A stretch of 64,000 nt of DNA from Pseudoalteromonas sp. A25 (GTDB lineage Bacteria; Pseudomonadota; Gammaproteobacteria; Enterobacterales; Alteromonadaceae). Each line of letters opens with the position of its first letter. Position 1 is the first letter of the stretch. A model generated the notes under the pieces. The model had not been told where the DNA came from. It saw nothing but the letters and a program-made list of their open reading frames with translations, and did no database searches. Shown one piece after another: positions 39,185 to 49,304 of this stretch. A program made the translations under genes and the position numbers. Location: positions 207,501-271,500 of the forward strand of contig NZ_AP021846.1 of the NCBI RefSeq assembly GCF_009176705.1. Direction: 5' to 3'.

Positions 39185-39203
39185 GGCTTGCTTGTTTAAA
39201 GTT

Positions 39204-39227
39204 ACAGCCCGCTTGTGAGGGCTGTTT
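39204..39227 (+). terminator. Hairpin after the TerB gene
   Basis: ACAGCCC and GGGCTGT form a 7-bp stem with loop GCTTGTGA, followed by TT. It is a modest terminator 20 bases after the stop codon. Confidence 0.5.
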
Positions 39228-39270
39228 AGTCACTAAACTCTATGCTCTTTCTTGCCAAAAGCCACACGCG

Positions 39271-40656
39271 CTAGATAACGCGTGAAAAACGAGAGGTTTT
39301 TAGCTGTTGTTGTAAATACTCATCAAAGCACATACATATGATGCGGATAAATAAGTTACCTCGGCTCGTTACTGCTATTTTATGGTCGCTTATTTCAACC
39401 AAGCCATCTTGTACTAGGGGGCTGAGTGCTTCAAGCGCCTGTACAAAATGGGTCTTGAACTCGATTTGATAGCGTCTTTCAAAAGCCGTCATGTCCAACT
39501 CAAAGTGACAGATCAGCTGTTTAATTATGTCTGCACGTAACTGATCTTCATCAGTTAGTTGCATGCCTTTGCTAATCGCAAAGCCAGTTTGGTTTATTGC
39601 ATCATAATAGCTTCGTAAGTCTTTTTCGTTTTGCAAAATCGCGTTACCGATTTGTGAGATAGATGAGACGCCCAGGCCCAGTAAATCGCAGTCGCCGTGT
39701 GTTGTATACCCTTGGAAATTACGATGCAACTGACCATGTTGTTGCGCTATGGCTAATTCTTCTTGTTTTTTGGCAAAGTGGTCCATACCAATAAACTGAT
39801 ACCCAGCTTGGCTCATTTGCTGCAACGTATTTTTAAACATAGTCAGCTTTTGCTGTGGGCTGGGCATGTCAGCTTCTTTGAGTTTACGCTGCGCTGCAAA
39901 CTTGTCCGGCAGGTGAGCGTAGTTGAAGACCGACACTCTATCTGGGCTTAGCGCAATAAGTTGGTCAATGCTTTGGGCAAAGCTGTCTGGTGTTTGGTGT
40001 GGCAGGCCATAAATCATGTCGGCATTGATTGATTTAAACCCCAAATCCCGTGCATGTTGAAGTAGAGCAATGACATCACTCATATGCTGTGGGCGGTTCA
40101 CCGCTTCTTGTACTTGGTCATTGAAATCTTGAATCCCAAACGACACTCGATTGAAACCTAATACTTTTAGGTGTGCCAGCATATTACTCGCTAAGGACCT
40201 TGGGTCTACTTCAATACTGCGTTGGGCTTGATGATTAAATTTAAAGTATCGCTCTAGCATTGTGATCAGGCGTGTCATTTGCTCGGTGGTTAGAAATGTA
40301 GGGGTTCCACCTCCTAAATGAAGTTGTTCAACTGTGTAGTGTTTGAATAAGGGAGCTTGAGCTTGTATCTCACGTTCTAAGTTATCTAAATAAGTATCTG
40401 CTTTATGTTGATGACGAGTAACTATTTTATTGCAGCCACAGTAATAGCAAAGCTGATGACAAAATGGAATATGCACATAGAGTGATAGTACATGACTATT
40501 TGATGCGCTAATTGCTGAGCGCAAAGTATTATCATCATACCCTGGCGCTAACGATAATGCGGTCGGGTAAGACGTATATCTTGGGCCAGAGACATTGTAT
40601 TTTTTAATTAGGGACTCATCCCATGTAGGTAAATTAATCACGATACGCACTCGCAC
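39271..40656 (-). CDS. hemN: Oxygen-independent coproporphyrinogen III oxidase
   Basis: HemN is a radical SAM enzyme that converts coproporphyrinogen III to protoporphyrinogen IX without oxygen. The 461-residue protein has the N-terminal KYNVSGPRYTSYPTAL, the cluster motif FCHQLCYYCGC (CX3CX2C) and HLGGGTPTFLT, and the C-terminal HemN domain. Start is uncertain: GTG codons at 40656, 40650 and 40641 all lack a clear ribosome binding site. An FNR-like site lies upstream, consistent with anaerobic control. Confidence 0.94.
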   Translation of the reverse strand: MRVRIVINLPTWDESLIKKYNVSGPRYTSYPTALSLAPGYDDNTLRSAISASNSHVLSLYVHIPFCHQLCYYCGCNKIVTRHQHKADTYLDNLEREIQAQAPLFKHYTVEQLHLGGGTPTFLTTEQMTRLITMLERYFKFNHQAQRSIEVDPRSLASNMLAHLKVLGFNRVSFGIQDFNDQVQEAVNRPQHMSDVIALLQHARDLGFKSINADMIYGLPHQTPDSFAQSIDQLIALSPDRVSVFNYAHLPDKFAAQRKLKEADMPSPQQKLTMFKNTLQQMSQAGYQFIGMDHFAKKQEELAIAQQHGQLHRNFQGYTTHGDCDLLGLGVSSISQIGNAILQNEKDLRSYYDAINQTGFAISKGMQLTDEDQLRADIIKQLICHFELDMTAFERRYQIEFKTHFVQALEALSPLVQDGLVEISDHKIAVTSRGNLFIRIICMCFDEYLQQQLKTSRFSRVI

Positions 40657-40710
40657 TGTTTGCTTATAATATGGATAGCATGAGTGTACCGAGTATCACT
40701 AAGTCAGGTA

Positions 40711-40724
40711 TTGATCTGGGGCAA
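40711..40724 (-). promoter_or_regulatory. Possible FNR site upstream of hemN
   Basis: TTGATCTGGGGCAA matches the FNR box TTGAT-N4-ATCAA fully in the first half and at three of five bases in the second. It lies 55-68 bases upstream of the 40656 GTG and partly overlaps the T-rich tail of the chemoreceptor gene terminator. Confidence 0.35.
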
Positions 40725-40753
40725 AAAGAAGTGAGCCGCATAGTTGCGGCTCA
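40719..40753 (-). terminator. Terminator of the chemoreceptor gene
   Basis: A 9-bp perfect stem (TGAGCCGCA / TGCGGCTCA, four-base loop) at 40732-40753 is followed on the minus strand by CTTCTTTTTG. It lies eight bases after the chemoreceptor stop codon. Confidence 0.8.
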
Positions 40754-40760
40754 TACATTG

Positions 40761-42791
40761 TTAGAGTTTAAATTGATTCACCGTGCCGTTTAAGGCTTTG
40801 GCCAAATCGTTTAAGTCGCGCGCTTCACTGGCTAGCGTTTGAGCATGGTGGGCTGTGCTATTGACCAAGTCATTGATGGTGTTAAGGCTATTGTTAATAT
40901 CTTCAGCAACCACCGTTTGCTCTTCGGTAGATGTGGCAATTTGATGGCTCTGGTCTTGCACAGTTACTACTGATTCTGCAATTTCTTTTAGAGAGTCTAA
41001 TACGCCCTGAGTTTGCTCGACGGTGCTTTGTGCTTGATCTTGTCCTTGTTGCATCATGGTTGATGCCTGCTGCGCAATTTGCTGCAGGCGAGAGATCATA
41101 TTGCGAATATCATCGGTTGATTCTTGTGTTCTACTTGCCAAAGAGCGAACTTCATCTGCAACCACTGCAAAACCCCTGCCTTGTTCACCAGCACGCGCAG
41201 CTTCAATTGCGGCATTTAATGCCAGAAGGTTGGTCTGCTCGGCAATACCGTTGATCACGTCGATCACGGCACCAATGTTACTGGTTTCTTGCTCAAGACC
41301 AGACACCACTTTAGCTGCCTCTCCAATGTGTGCTGAAAGCTCAACCATAACTTGCTGCGCTTGATTCGAACGAGCTGCACCATCTTGTGTCATTCGCTGA
41401 ACGGTTTCAGCTGCTTGGTTTGTTTCTTGCGCGTTACGAGATATCTCGGTCACCGTTGCGGCCATTTCGGTTACGGCGGCACTCACGCTGTCTACTTGCT
41501 CTTTTTCTTGCTGAATTTCATGGTTAGTGTTGGCTGACACTTCACTTAATTGCGCCGACGCATTACCTAATTGTGAAGCCTGCGCCGCAGTATCGAGCAT
41601 CATTGCACGTAGCTTATCAATGAAAGTGTTCATATGATGCGCTAACTGACCCACTTCGTCTTGGCTTTTGATGTCTATGCGCTGAGTTAAGTCGCCATCA
41701 CCCGATGCTATATCGCGCATGATATAGGTTAGCTTAGTGATGGGTTTTGCAATCATATGTGTTGCCCACCAAATCATGGCAACAACGATAGCAAGAATTA
41801 CGATAACGGAGGTGATAGTGGTCATCACGGCTTGCTCGACAGGCTCTTCAATTAGGCTTACTGGGATCAAAATACCCACATGCCAATCTAGAATCGGTGT
41901 ATCTAGCTTAACGCTATTGAAAACAACGTAGTAGTCTCTACCCTTAAGGGTGACTTTGGCAGTGCCTGATTGATTACTCTTGATTTTTTTATTGAGCGCG
42001 CTAAACCCTTGGGTATTTGCAAAGCGGCTTTCTAATGCCTCTAAACCTTCTTTACCATTTGGACCTTCATCAGTGATTGAAAGGTCATGGCCAGTCTGCT
42101 TGGATAGGTGAACAACCTTTAAATCACTATCGAGTAAAAAACCATAGCCTTGTCCGTTAAAGCGGATATCTTCAACCATTGCACTAATGCGGTTAATTTG
42201 TAAGTCAACGCCACCAATACCGACTAATTCCCCACGGCTATTGCGAACGGGTTGTTGAACGACGGCAGACACGGCACCGGTATTAATATCAACGGTAGGC
42301 GTTCCGACATACAAACCGTTTTTACTCAGGGCGTTTTGCCACCAACTACGCTTATAGGCATAGTAAGGATTACCATCGGCAAATTTTGAAGTACGTTCGT
42401 TTTCTTTAAAGTACTCACCGGTTTTAGCGGAGCCAAAAAATGCGGATAATACATTCTCGTCATTGCTGCTAATGCGGATGAAATCTTTGTTGATATTGTC
42501 ATAACCGTCTAAGGCAGATAGGTTGCTTTCTCTAGTATCGTAACGCTCAAAGAATTCAATCATATGCGGGCTGGTAATAAAGGATTTTACCAATTTGCCA
42601 TACTGAGCAAAAAACGATTCCATAGAGAGCTTTTCGCTCAGGATGTAGCTTTGAGCTTCTCTTTCGACACCTTGCCTTGAAAGTGTGGCAATGTGATTGA
42701 CAAAGTAGCTAGACGCAATGATCAGTAGCACAGAGATTGTGCCACCAATAAGTAGGAGGATCTTCTTTCTAAGCGATAAATTTTCAAGCAT
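40761..42791 (-). CDS. Methyl-accepting chemotaxis protein with dCache sensor
   Basis: The 676-residue receptor has a first membrane helix (about 9-30), a long periplasmic dCache-like sensor (about 35-320, with [12 protein letters not shown] and [17 protein letters not shown]), a second membrane helix (about 328-350) and HAMP (about 350-405). The signalling hairpin follows, with its tip [20 protein letters not shown]. No C-terminal CheR/CheB pentapeptide is seen. The ligand is probably a small amino acid or organic acid as for many dCache receptors; not determinable here. It is a single gene with its own terminator. Confidence 0.95.
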   Translation of the reverse strand: MLENLSLRKKILLLIGGTISVLLIIASSYFVNHIATLSRQGVEREAQSYILSEKLSMESFFAQYGKLVKSFITSPHMIEFFERYDTRESNLSALDGYDNINKDFIRISSNDENVLSAFFGSAKTGEYFKENERTSKFADGNPYYAYKRSWWQNALSKNGLYVGTPTVDINTGAVSAVVQQPVRNSRGELVGIGGVDLQINRISAMVEDIRFNGQGYGFLLDSDLKVVHLSKQTGHDLSITDEGPNGKEGLEALESRFANTQGFSALNKKIKSNQSGTAKVTLKGRDYYVVFNSVKLDTPILDWHVGILIPVSLIEEPVEQAVMTTITSVIVILAIVVAMIWWATHMIAKPITKLTYIMRDIASGDGDLTQRIDIKSQDEVGQLAHHMNTFIDKLRAMMLDTAAQASQLGNASAQLSEVSANTNHEIQQEKEQVDSVSAAVTEMAATVTEISRNAQETNQAAETVQRMTQDGAARSNQAQQVMVELSAHIGEAAKVVSGLEQETSNIGAVIDVINGIAEQTNLLALNAAIEAARAGEQGRGFAVVADEVRSLASRTQESTDDIRNMISRLQQIAQQASTMMQQGQDQAQSTVEQTQGVLDSLKEIAESVVTVQDQSHQIATSTEEQTVVAEDINNSLNTINDLVNSTAHHAQTLASEARDLNDLAKALNGTVNQFKL

Positions 42792-42983
42792 GATCTATTC
42801 TTTTTCTTGGTAATGCGTAAACCCTAATAAAACCATATCTATAACAGCTTTGCTACCGTTTGCGCCAAGCGATGTTAAACAAGTATGGTAGAAAATGGGG
42901 TATTTTTCACGCTAGCCGCCCATAAGTCGTAGATAAAAGTGTAGTTACCAGCCAAAGGTATGGATCAGCAGCGAAATATAAGC

Positions 42984-43013
42984 ACAAAAAAACGCCCAAC
43001 GAGGGGCGCTTTT
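42984..43013 (-). terminator. pckA terminator
   Basis: On the minus strand GCGCCCC pairs imperfectly with GGGCGT (core CGCCC/GGGCG), followed by a run of seven T. It lies 31 bases after the pckA stop. Confidence 0.7.
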
Positions 43014-43043
43014 GATAAAGGAATTTGTGCTTAGTGGCTGTAT

Positions 43044-44582
43044 TTAGCCGCGCGGACCAGCTTGCTTGATAGCGTCTGATACGTCATATTTAGCAAAGTT
43101 CTCTTGGAAGTCTGCGGCAAGTTTAGCTGCATATTCTGCGTACTTTGCTTTGTCTTCCCATGTATTAATAGGGTTCAGTAGCTCACTATTAACACCTGGT
43201 ACAGCAACAGGAACATTGAGGTTTAATGACTCAATATGTGTTGTTTCAACATCGGCAAGCTTACCCGATACGATGGCATCAATAACTGCACGTGTAGTCG
43301 GAATATCAAAACGCTTACCAATACCGTAAGGGCCGCCAGTCCAACCTGTGTTAACTAGGTACACTTTTGCGCCAAACTCACGTACGCGCTTCATAAGTAG
43401 TTCAGCATAAACACCTGCAGGACGTGGGAAGAAAGGCGCGCCAAAACAGGTTGAGAATGTTGATTCAATGTCAGACGTTGAACCGATTTCAGTTGAGCCT
43501 ACTTTCGCTGTGTAACCACTTAAGAAGTGATAAGCGGCTGCTTCTTCTGATAACACAGATACCGGTGGTAATACGCCACTTACATCACATGTTAAAAATA
43601 CAACGGCTTTAGGCTCGCCAGCGCGGTTTTCAACTTTACGTTTTTCAACGTGCTCAAGCGGGTAAGCTGCACGGGTGTTTTGCGTTAAGCTAGTGTCTTT
43701 AAAATCAGGTACGCGGTTTTCATCTAAAACCACGTTCTCTAAAATGGTACCGAACTTGATAGCGTTCCAGATCACCGGCTCATTTTTTTGAGATAAGTCG
43801 ATACATTTTGCGTAACAGCCACCTTCAATGTTAAATACACTGCCAGGTGCCCAGCCATGCTCGTCATCACCAATTAGGAAACGAGTTGGATCTGCTGAAA
43901 GCGTTGTTTTACCTGTACCAGATAAACCGAAGAATAAAGCAGTATCGCCTGCTTCACCAACGTTTGCACTACAGTGCATAGGAAGTACACCTTTAGCTGG
44001 CAGCAGGAAGTTCTGTACAGAGAACATAGACTTTTTCATTTCGCCCGCATAGTGCATACCAGCAAGCAATACTTTTCTTTCAGCGAAGTTAATGATCACC
44101 GTGCCATCGCTGTTTGTGCCATCGCGCTCTGGGTCGCAAACAAATGAAGGTACATTCATTACTTGCCACTGAGGTAAATCTGAGGCGTTGTAACGAACTG
44201 GTTCGATAAACATGTTTTTTGCAAAGATATGGTGCCATGCAGTTTCAGTGGTTACCACTACCGGTAGGTAATGTTCAGGATCTGCGCCCACTTCAAGGTG
44301 AGAGACGAAGTGGTCTTTACTTTGTACGTGTGCTTCAACACGAGCCCATAATGCATCAAATTTTTCGGCATCGAATGGGCGGTTTACATTGCCCCATTGG
44401 ATGTCATTTTCAGTGCTTGGCTCTTTTACGATAAAACGGTCACTTGGTGAACGGCCTGTACGACGGCCAGTTTTAGCAACGAAAGCTCCATTTGCGGCTA
44501 AAGTGCCTTCGCCACGGCTGATGGCGTGTTCGACAAGTTCGGCTGCAGTTAAATCGACAAAACGAGTAGCGCTTGAAGTCAT
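43044..44582 (-). CDS. pckA: Phosphoenolpyruvate carboxykinase (ATP)
   Basis: PckA converts oxaloacetate and ATP to phosphoenolpyruvate, the entry to gluconeogenesis. The 512-residue product has the kinase-1a loop [15 protein letters not shown], the preceding [19 protein letters not shown] region and [12 protein letters not shown] near the N-terminus. It is slightly shorter than E. coli PckA but complete. Two identical 14-bp palindromes upstream point to control by a repressor of the LacI type. Confidence 0.97.
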   Translation of the reverse strand: MTSSATRFVDLTAAELVEHAISRGEGTLAANGAFVAKTGRRTGRSPSDRFIVKEPSTENDIQWGNVNRPFDAEKFDALWARVEAHVQSKDHFVSHLEVGADPEHYLPVVVTTETAWHHIFAKNMFIEPVRYNASDLPQWQVMNVPSFVCDPERDGTNSDGTVIINFAERKVLLAGMHYAGEMKKSMFSVQNFLLPAKGVLPMHCSANVGEAGDTALFFGLSGTGKTTLSADPTRFLIGDDEHGWAPGSVFNIEGGCYAKCIDLSQKNEPVIWNAIKFGTILENVVLDENRVPDFKDTSLTQNTRAAYPLEHVEKRKVENRAGEPKAVVFLTCDVSGVLPPVSVLSEEAAAYHFLSGYTAKVGSTEIGSTSDIESTFSTCFGAPFFPRPAGVYAELLMKRVREFGAKVYLVNTGWTGGPYGIGKRFDIPTTRAVIDAIVSGKLADVETTHIESLNLNVPVAVPGVNSELLNPINTWEDKAKYAEYAAKLAADFQENFAKYDVSDAIKQAGPRG

Positions 44583-44732
44583 GTTATTACCTAAATGTGA
44601 GATTGAACGGGATAGCTCTGAAGTTCTGACTAACTTTAAGCTGAATTTATATTACCAGATGGTTTTGAGATATTCGAGCTTTTGCAGGCCCTAAAAAGGC
44701 ATAAAAGTGTCAAAAAACTTAAATAATTTCAA

Positions 44733-44778
44733 TGATACCGGTGTCATAAAAGTTGCTGATTTTTTGATACCGGTGTCA
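44733..44778. promoter_or_regulatory. Pair of identical palindromic operators upstream of pckA
   Basis: TGATACCGGTGTCA occurs at 44733-44746 and again at 44765-44778, exactly 32 bases apart (about three helical turns). Each is palindromic apart from one T/G position (TGA-ACCGGT-TCA). CG-centred palindromes of this size are typical of LacI-family operators. The regulator cannot be named from the sequence. Confidence 0.65.
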
Positions 44779-44790
44779 TTTTTTAAGAAC

Positions 44791-44815
44791 AAAAAAGCCG
44801 TCATTTTGACGGCTT
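44791..44815 (-). terminator. hslO terminator
   Basis: AAGCCGTCA / TGACGGCTT form a 9-bp perfect stem with a 3-base loop; on the minus strand it is followed by six T. It lies 28 bases after the hslO stop codon, upstream of the pckA operators. Confidence 0.88.
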
Positions 44816-44843
44816 GATAATGGAAACGCATAATAAGGCTAAT

Positions 44844-45689
44844 TTAGTTAAAAATTGCTTTTACTTCGTCTTCATTAAAGGTGTAGTTTTTTAGGCAATA
44901 GTGACAGCTAATATTAATCTCGCCTTGTTGTTTGATATCTTCAAGTAACGCTTCTTGACCCACATTGACGAGCGCATTGATTGTTTTCTCTCGGCTGCAC
45001 CCACAAACAAAGTTGATTTGTTGTGGTTCAAAAAGTTGCGGGTTGTCTTCATGATAAAGACGTGTCAGAACGGTTTGCGCGTCTAGATCAAGCAATTCTT
45101 CATCTTTAATGGTATTACTCAATGCTTCTAAGTGCCTAAAGTCTTCAATAGACTTTTCTTTGTCAACGGGCAAAACTTGTAAGAACAAGCCGGATGCTTT
45201 TACTCGTTCACCTGTGGTACGAGTTGCAAACCACAAACGCGTTTTTAGTTGCTCAGACTGAGTGAAGTAATCTTCTAAGCAGGCAGCAAGCGAGTCTGAT
45301 GTTAAAGGCACGATACCTTGATAACGCTCTCCTTTTATAGGGGTAATTGTTATCACCATATAACCTTTACCCATTAACTCAGGAATTGAGTCGCCAGTGA
45401 TCTCACCTTGTAATCTTGCTACACCGCGCATGTTCTGCTCGTGGTCGCCATTGATAACAGCATACTTTACTGGACCATCGCCTTGTAATTGCACAGCAAT
45501 GTCACCTTCAAATTTGAGTGTCGCTGTCAGTAAGCTGGTCGCGACCAATAGCTCGCCAATTAAAGCTTGAACGGCTTGCGGGTAATCGTGCCCAGCAATG
45601 ATCTCGTTAAAAGTTTGATCGATTTGTACCAGCTCTCCGCGCACATCGAGTTTTTCGAAAATATAGCGGTGTAGTAAATCAGATTGCAT
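44844..45689 (-). CDS. hslO: Redox-regulated chaperone Hsp33
   Basis: Hsp33 is a holdase chaperone switched on by oxidation and unfolding. The 281-residue protein has the N-terminal substrate-binding fold and the C-terminal zinc switch, with cysteines in VCGCSREKT and ISCHYCLKN, the required CXC and CXXC. It is ten bases behind hslR on the same strand, the order found in E. coli. Confidence 0.96.
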   Translation of the reverse strand: MQSDLLHRYIFEKLDVRGELVQIDQTFNEIIAGHDYPQAVQALIGELLVATSLLTATLKFEGDIAVQLQGDGPVKYAVINGDHEQNMRGVARLQGEITGDSIPELMGKGYMVITITPIKGERYQGIVPLTSDSLAACLEDYFTQSEQLKTRLWFATRTTGERVKASGLFLQVLPVDKEKSIEDFRHLEALSNTIKDEELLDLDAQTVLTRLYHEDNPQLFEPQQINFVCGCSREKTINALVNVGQEALLEDIKQQGEINISCHYCLKNYTFNEDEVKAIFN

Positions 45690-45699
45690 TTATTAAATC

Positions 45700-46110
45700 C
45701 TAGCTTGATTTTAATTTGAGTAATTCGCGTCTTTGCTTTTTATCCGGTTTGTTAACAGGATGTGGTGCAAAAAAGCTGTTGTTTTTGCGTGCTATTGCGT
45801 TTTGTTCACGTTTTTCAATACTTTGTTCCGATTCAAGGTATGCTTGTTGGGCAATGACAGCGGATTGACGTTTGTCGAGCAGCACCAAAATGGTTACTTC
45901 TTTTTCGTCAAACCCTTGAGCTAGCTTAACCTTGGCTCCGACTTCAACACATTTACTGGGTTTACAGCGTTGCCCGTTATAGTGTACTTTACCCCCTTGA
46001 ATCATTTCCCGAGCGAGTGCTCGAGTCTTGTAAAACCGTGCAGCCCACAGCCATTTATCAAGTCTAACGGCCTCAATTTGCTTGGGTTTTTCGGGGGATT
46101 TTTTAGTCAC
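45700..46110 (-). CDS. hslR: Ribosome-associated heat shock protein Hsp15
   Basis: Hsp15 binds free 50S subunits carrying nascent chains and helps recycle stalled ribosomes. The 136-residue product has an S4 RNA-binding domain at its N-terminus (EAVRLDKWLWAARFYKTRAL and GGKVHYNGQRCKPSK) and a basic C-terminal tail. It is the first gene of an hslR-hslO operon and divergent from gspC. Confidence 0.95.
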   Translation of the reverse strand: MTKKSPEKPKQIEAVRLDKWLWAARFYKTRALAREMIQGGKVHYNGQRCKPSKCVEVGAKVKLAQGFDEKEVTILVLLDKRQSAVIAQQAYLESEQSIEKREQNAIARKNNSFFAPHPVNKPDKKQRRELLKLKSS

Positions 46111-46226
46111 AATTTATTAACCATGAAGAACGTGCAATAATGATGCAAATTTAGCATATTTTCACGGTCAAAAAAAGCATGTGAAACTCTTGCGATCCAC
46201 TGTGTGGGAAGGGGAGCCATGGGGTG

Positions 46227-46248
46227 TGACAGTAAACGTAAACTGTCA
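46227..46248. promoter_or_regulatory. Inverted repeat upstream of the gsp operon
   Basis: TGACAGT at 46227-46233 and ACTGTCA at 46242-46248 are exact complements with an 8-base spacer. It lies 72 bases before the gspC start in the hslR-gspC divergent region, a possible operator for the secretion operon. Confidence 0.45.
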
Positions 46249-46319
46249 TATTAGTGCGCTTGTTGTATTTTCACCGAAAAGGTACACTTGGTCGCTCAAC
46301 AGAATAAGAAAAGACGGAT

Positions 46320-47207
46320 ATGGAATTACAATTACAACAGTTACAAAAAGCATTGCTTTCTTTGCCTCATGCCAAACTGAGCCGTTTAGTGGTTTATTTG
46401 TCTGTTGTTTACATAGCTTATTTATTGTCACAGCTGTTTTGGTTGTTGTGGCCTCAGCCTGTCACTCAGCCGCTACCATCCATGTCATCTGTCTATGCAT
46501 CTAGTAGCTCAGCGGTGAGTAGCCAAGCAATTATTCAACAACACTTGTTTGGTAATGCACAAAGTAAGCCGGTAGAGCAGCCACAAACCATTGTATCTGA
46601 TGCGCCACAAACTGCATTAAATGTTCGCCTTACGGGTATAGTCGCAGTAAGCCTTAATGATAGAGCTGGGCTGGCAATTATTGAGTCGCAGGGTCGCCAA
46701 GTTACCTATGAGGTACAACAAGCGATTGAAGGAACGCGCGCTAAGCTTGCGCAGGTGTTACCTGATAGAGTTATTTTAGATGTGGGTGGTCGGTTTGAGA
46801 CGCTTATGTTGGATGGCTTAGAGTATTCAAAGAACGTTGCAATGCCTGTGGCTGCAAAGGCGCCTGAAAAACGTCCCGCTTTGGTGCGAACCACTGTCCC
46901 TAGCGAGTTAATCGAGAATAAAGACGCGTTATTAAAAGACCCTGGTAAATTGCTCGATTACATTCGCATTACCCCTTATAGAAGTTCAGGCGAGCTGATG
47001 GGTTATCGCTTGAGCCCGGGTAAAGACCCAGCCTTGTTTAACAAAATGGGTTTAAAAAATAATGATTTAGCTGTTGCTATCAACGGTTATCAACTCACGG
47101 ATATGAAACAGGCCATGGCAGCTATGAGTGAGCTAAAAAACAGCACAGAAGCGACTATTACGGTTGAGCGTGATGGTCAAGTCATGAGCGTGCAATTTAG
47201 CCTGTAA
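46320..47207 (+). CDS. gspC: Type II secretion protein GspC
   Basis: GspC spans the inner membrane and links the platform to the secretin. The 295-residue product has a short cytoplasmic start, one membrane helix (LSRLVVYLSVVYIAYLLSQL, about 20-40) and the periplasmic HR domain (about 85-150, LTGIVAVSLNDRAGLAIIES). A C-terminal PDZ-like domain (about 205-295) includes GYRLSPGKDPALFNKMGLK. It is the first gene of the gsp operon. Confidence 0.95.
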   Translation: MELQLQQLQKALLSLPHAKLSRLVVYLSVVYIAYLLSQLFWLLWPQPVTQPLPSMSSVYASSSSAVSSQAIIQQHLFGNAQSKPVEQPQTIVSDAPQTALNVRLTGIVAVSLNDRAGLAIIESQGRQVTYEVQQAIEGTRAKLAQVLPDRVILDVGGRFETLMLDGLEYSKNVAMPVAAKAPEKRPALVRTTVPSELIENKDALLKDPGKLLDYIRITPYRSSGELMGYRLSPGKDPALFNKMGLKNNDLAVAINGYQLTDMKQAMAAMSELKNSTEATITVERDGQVMSVQFSL

Positions 47208-47234
47208 CGATACTAAATTTGGAGTTTAAAAATA

Positions 47235-49304
47235 ATGGGTAAAAAGCTACACCTCACAAAAATCAAAAAAGGGTTAGCTAGATATGCAGCTCTGATGTTA
47301 GCAGCTGGTTTGTCGCTTTCTGTGTCTGCTGTTGAGTATGCTGCCAACTTCAAAGGCACTGACATTAATGAATTCATTAATATTGTCGGTAAAAACCTGA
47401 ATAAAACCATCATCATCGACCCTAATGTACGGGGCAATATTAATGTTCGTAGTTATGAGTTGATGGATGAATCTCTGTATTATCAATTCTTCTTAAATGT
47501 TCTAGAAGTGTATGGTTATTCAGTAACTGAAATGGACAGTGGTGTACTCAAGGTCGTACGTAGCTCCGATGGCAAAAAAGGCAATGTGCCTTTGGTTGAA
47601 GGAGAAGAAGCGGGTAATGGAGATGTCATGATCACCCGTGTGGTACGCGTTAAAAATGTAAGCGTACAGGAGCTTGGGCCACTTATTCGTCAATTTAGTG
47701 ACCAAAAAGATGGGGGGCATGTAACCAACTTAAACTCAGCGAACGTGATGATGTTAACTGGTCATGCTGCGTCCGTTAATCGTTTGGTAGATATTATTAA
47801 GTCTGTAGATCAGGCTGGTGACAAGCGTGTAGATATCGTAAAGCTTAACCATGCAACGGCAGATGACGTGGTGTCGGTTGTTGAAAGCATTTACAAAGAT
47901 AGTGGCAAAGGGGCCATTCCTGACTTTCTGATCCCGAAGGTGGTTGCTGATAGCCGCACAAATAGTGTGATTGTAAGTGGTGAGTCGCAAGCACGTAGCC
48001 GCGCCACCGATTTAATTAAGCGCTTAGATAATGAACTTGAAAATCAAGGCAATACCAAGGTGTTTTACCTAAACTACGCAAAAGCGGAAGATTTGGTAAA
48101 AGTGCTGCAAGGTGTGAGCAAAACTTTGCAAGAAGATGCGCAAGGGGGAGGTAATAAAACCCGCAGCAGCTCGAATAAAAACGAGACCAGTATAGAAGCC
48201 CACCCTGACTCTAACTCGCTGGTGATCACCGCTCAACCTGATACGATGCGTTCGCTATCTCAGGTTATCGAAAAGTTAGATATTCGCCGAGCACAGGTAT
48301 TGGTTGAAGCCATTGTGGTTGAAGTATTCGAAAGTGACGGTATTAACTTTGGCTTGCAGTGGATCTCTGAGCAAGGCGGCATGTTGCAGTTTAATAACGG
48401 CAGTACGGTACCCATTGGTTCATTGGCAGTGGCTGCAGAGCAAGCGCGTGATAAAGAAATTAAAAAGAACATAATTGGTTCTGATACTGGTAATGCTACG
48501 CCTTATACAGAGACCGTAGAAGGTGATTTAGGCCCACTCGGTCAGTTGCTGGGCGGCGTGAATGGTTTGGCGATGGGTATCATTAAAAATGACTGGGGCG
48601 CGATAGTACAAGCCATTTCAACCGATACCAAATCAAACATTCTCGCGACGCCTTCGGTAACCACGATGGATAATGAAGAAGCGTCGATGATTGTGGGTCA
48701 AGAAGTACCCATTATTACCGGCTCAACATCGGGCGATAATAACTCGAATCCATTCCAAACCGTCGACCGCCAAGAAGTAGGTATTAAGTTAAAAGTAACG
48801 CCACAAATTAATGATGGCTCAGCGGTTCAACTGACCATAGAGCAAGAAGTGTCAAGTGTCAGTGGCGCAACAGCGGTAGATATTTCGGTAAACAAGCGTG
48901 CTATCAACACCACCGTGATCGCCGATGATGGTGGCATGGTGATCTTAGGCGGTTTGATTGACGAAGACGTACAAGAAAGTGTTTCGAAAGTACCGCTTTT
49001 GGGCGATATTCCGGTATTGGGTCATCTGTTCAAATCTACTGGCACCACAAAACGTAAACGTAACTTATTGGTATTTATTCGTCCGACCATTATCCGCGAT
49101 AGTCGCAGTATGAATGAGCTAAGCCACTCTAAATATAACTTTATTCGTTCAGAGCAACAGATCCAACAAGATGATGGTATTGATTTAATGCCGTTTGAAG
49201 AGACTCCTGTATTGCCAGAGTGGAATGATGCGCTGGTGTTACCGCCAACATATGAAGAGTTTTTAAATAAACAAAACATTAAAGAGCGTAATAATGATGA
49301 CTGA
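47235..49304 (+). CDS. gspD: Type II secretion secretin GspD
   Basis: GspD forms the outer-membrane gate. The 689-residue protein has a signal peptide (to about residue 33), N0 (about 35-105, [20 protein letters not shown]), N1-N3 domains (about 120-390) and the secretin barrel (about 390-610, with [11 protein letters not shown] and [20 protein letters not shown]). A C-terminal S-domain-like tail follows. No pilotin gene is adjacent. It overlaps gspE by 11 bases. Confidence 0.97.
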   Translation: MGKKLHLTKIKKGLARYAALMLAAGLSLSVSAVEYAANFKGTDINEFINIVGKNLNKTIIIDPNVRGNINVRSYELMDESLYYQFFLNVLEVYGYSVTEMDSGVLKVVRSSDGKKGNVPLVEGEEAGNGDVMITRVVRVKNVSVQELGPLIRQFSDQKDGGHVTNLNSANVMMLTGHAASVNRLVDIIKSVDQAGDKRVDIVKLNHATADDVVSVVESIYKDSGKGAIPDFLIPKVVADSRTNSVIVSGESQARSRATDLIKRLDNELENQGNTKVFYLNYAKAEDLVKVLQGVSKTLQEDAQGGGNKTRSSSNKNETSIEAHPDSNSLVITAQPDTMRSLSQVIEKLDIRRAQVLVEAIVVEVFESDGINFGLQWISEQGGMLQFNNGSTVPIGSLAVAAEQARDKEIKKNIIGSDTGNATPYTETVEGDLGPLGQLLGGVNGLAMGIIKNDWGAIVQAISTDTKSNILATPSVTTMDNEEASMIVGQEVPIITGSTSGDNNSNPFQTVDRQEVGIKLKVTPQINDGSAVQLTIEQEVSSVSGATAVDISVNKRAINTTVIADDGGMVILGGLIDEDVQESVSKVPLLGDIPVLGHLFKSTGTTKRKRNLLVFIRPTIIRDSRSMNELSHSKYNFIRSEQQIQQDDGIDLMPFEETPVLPEWNDALVLPPTYEEFLNKQNIKERNNDD

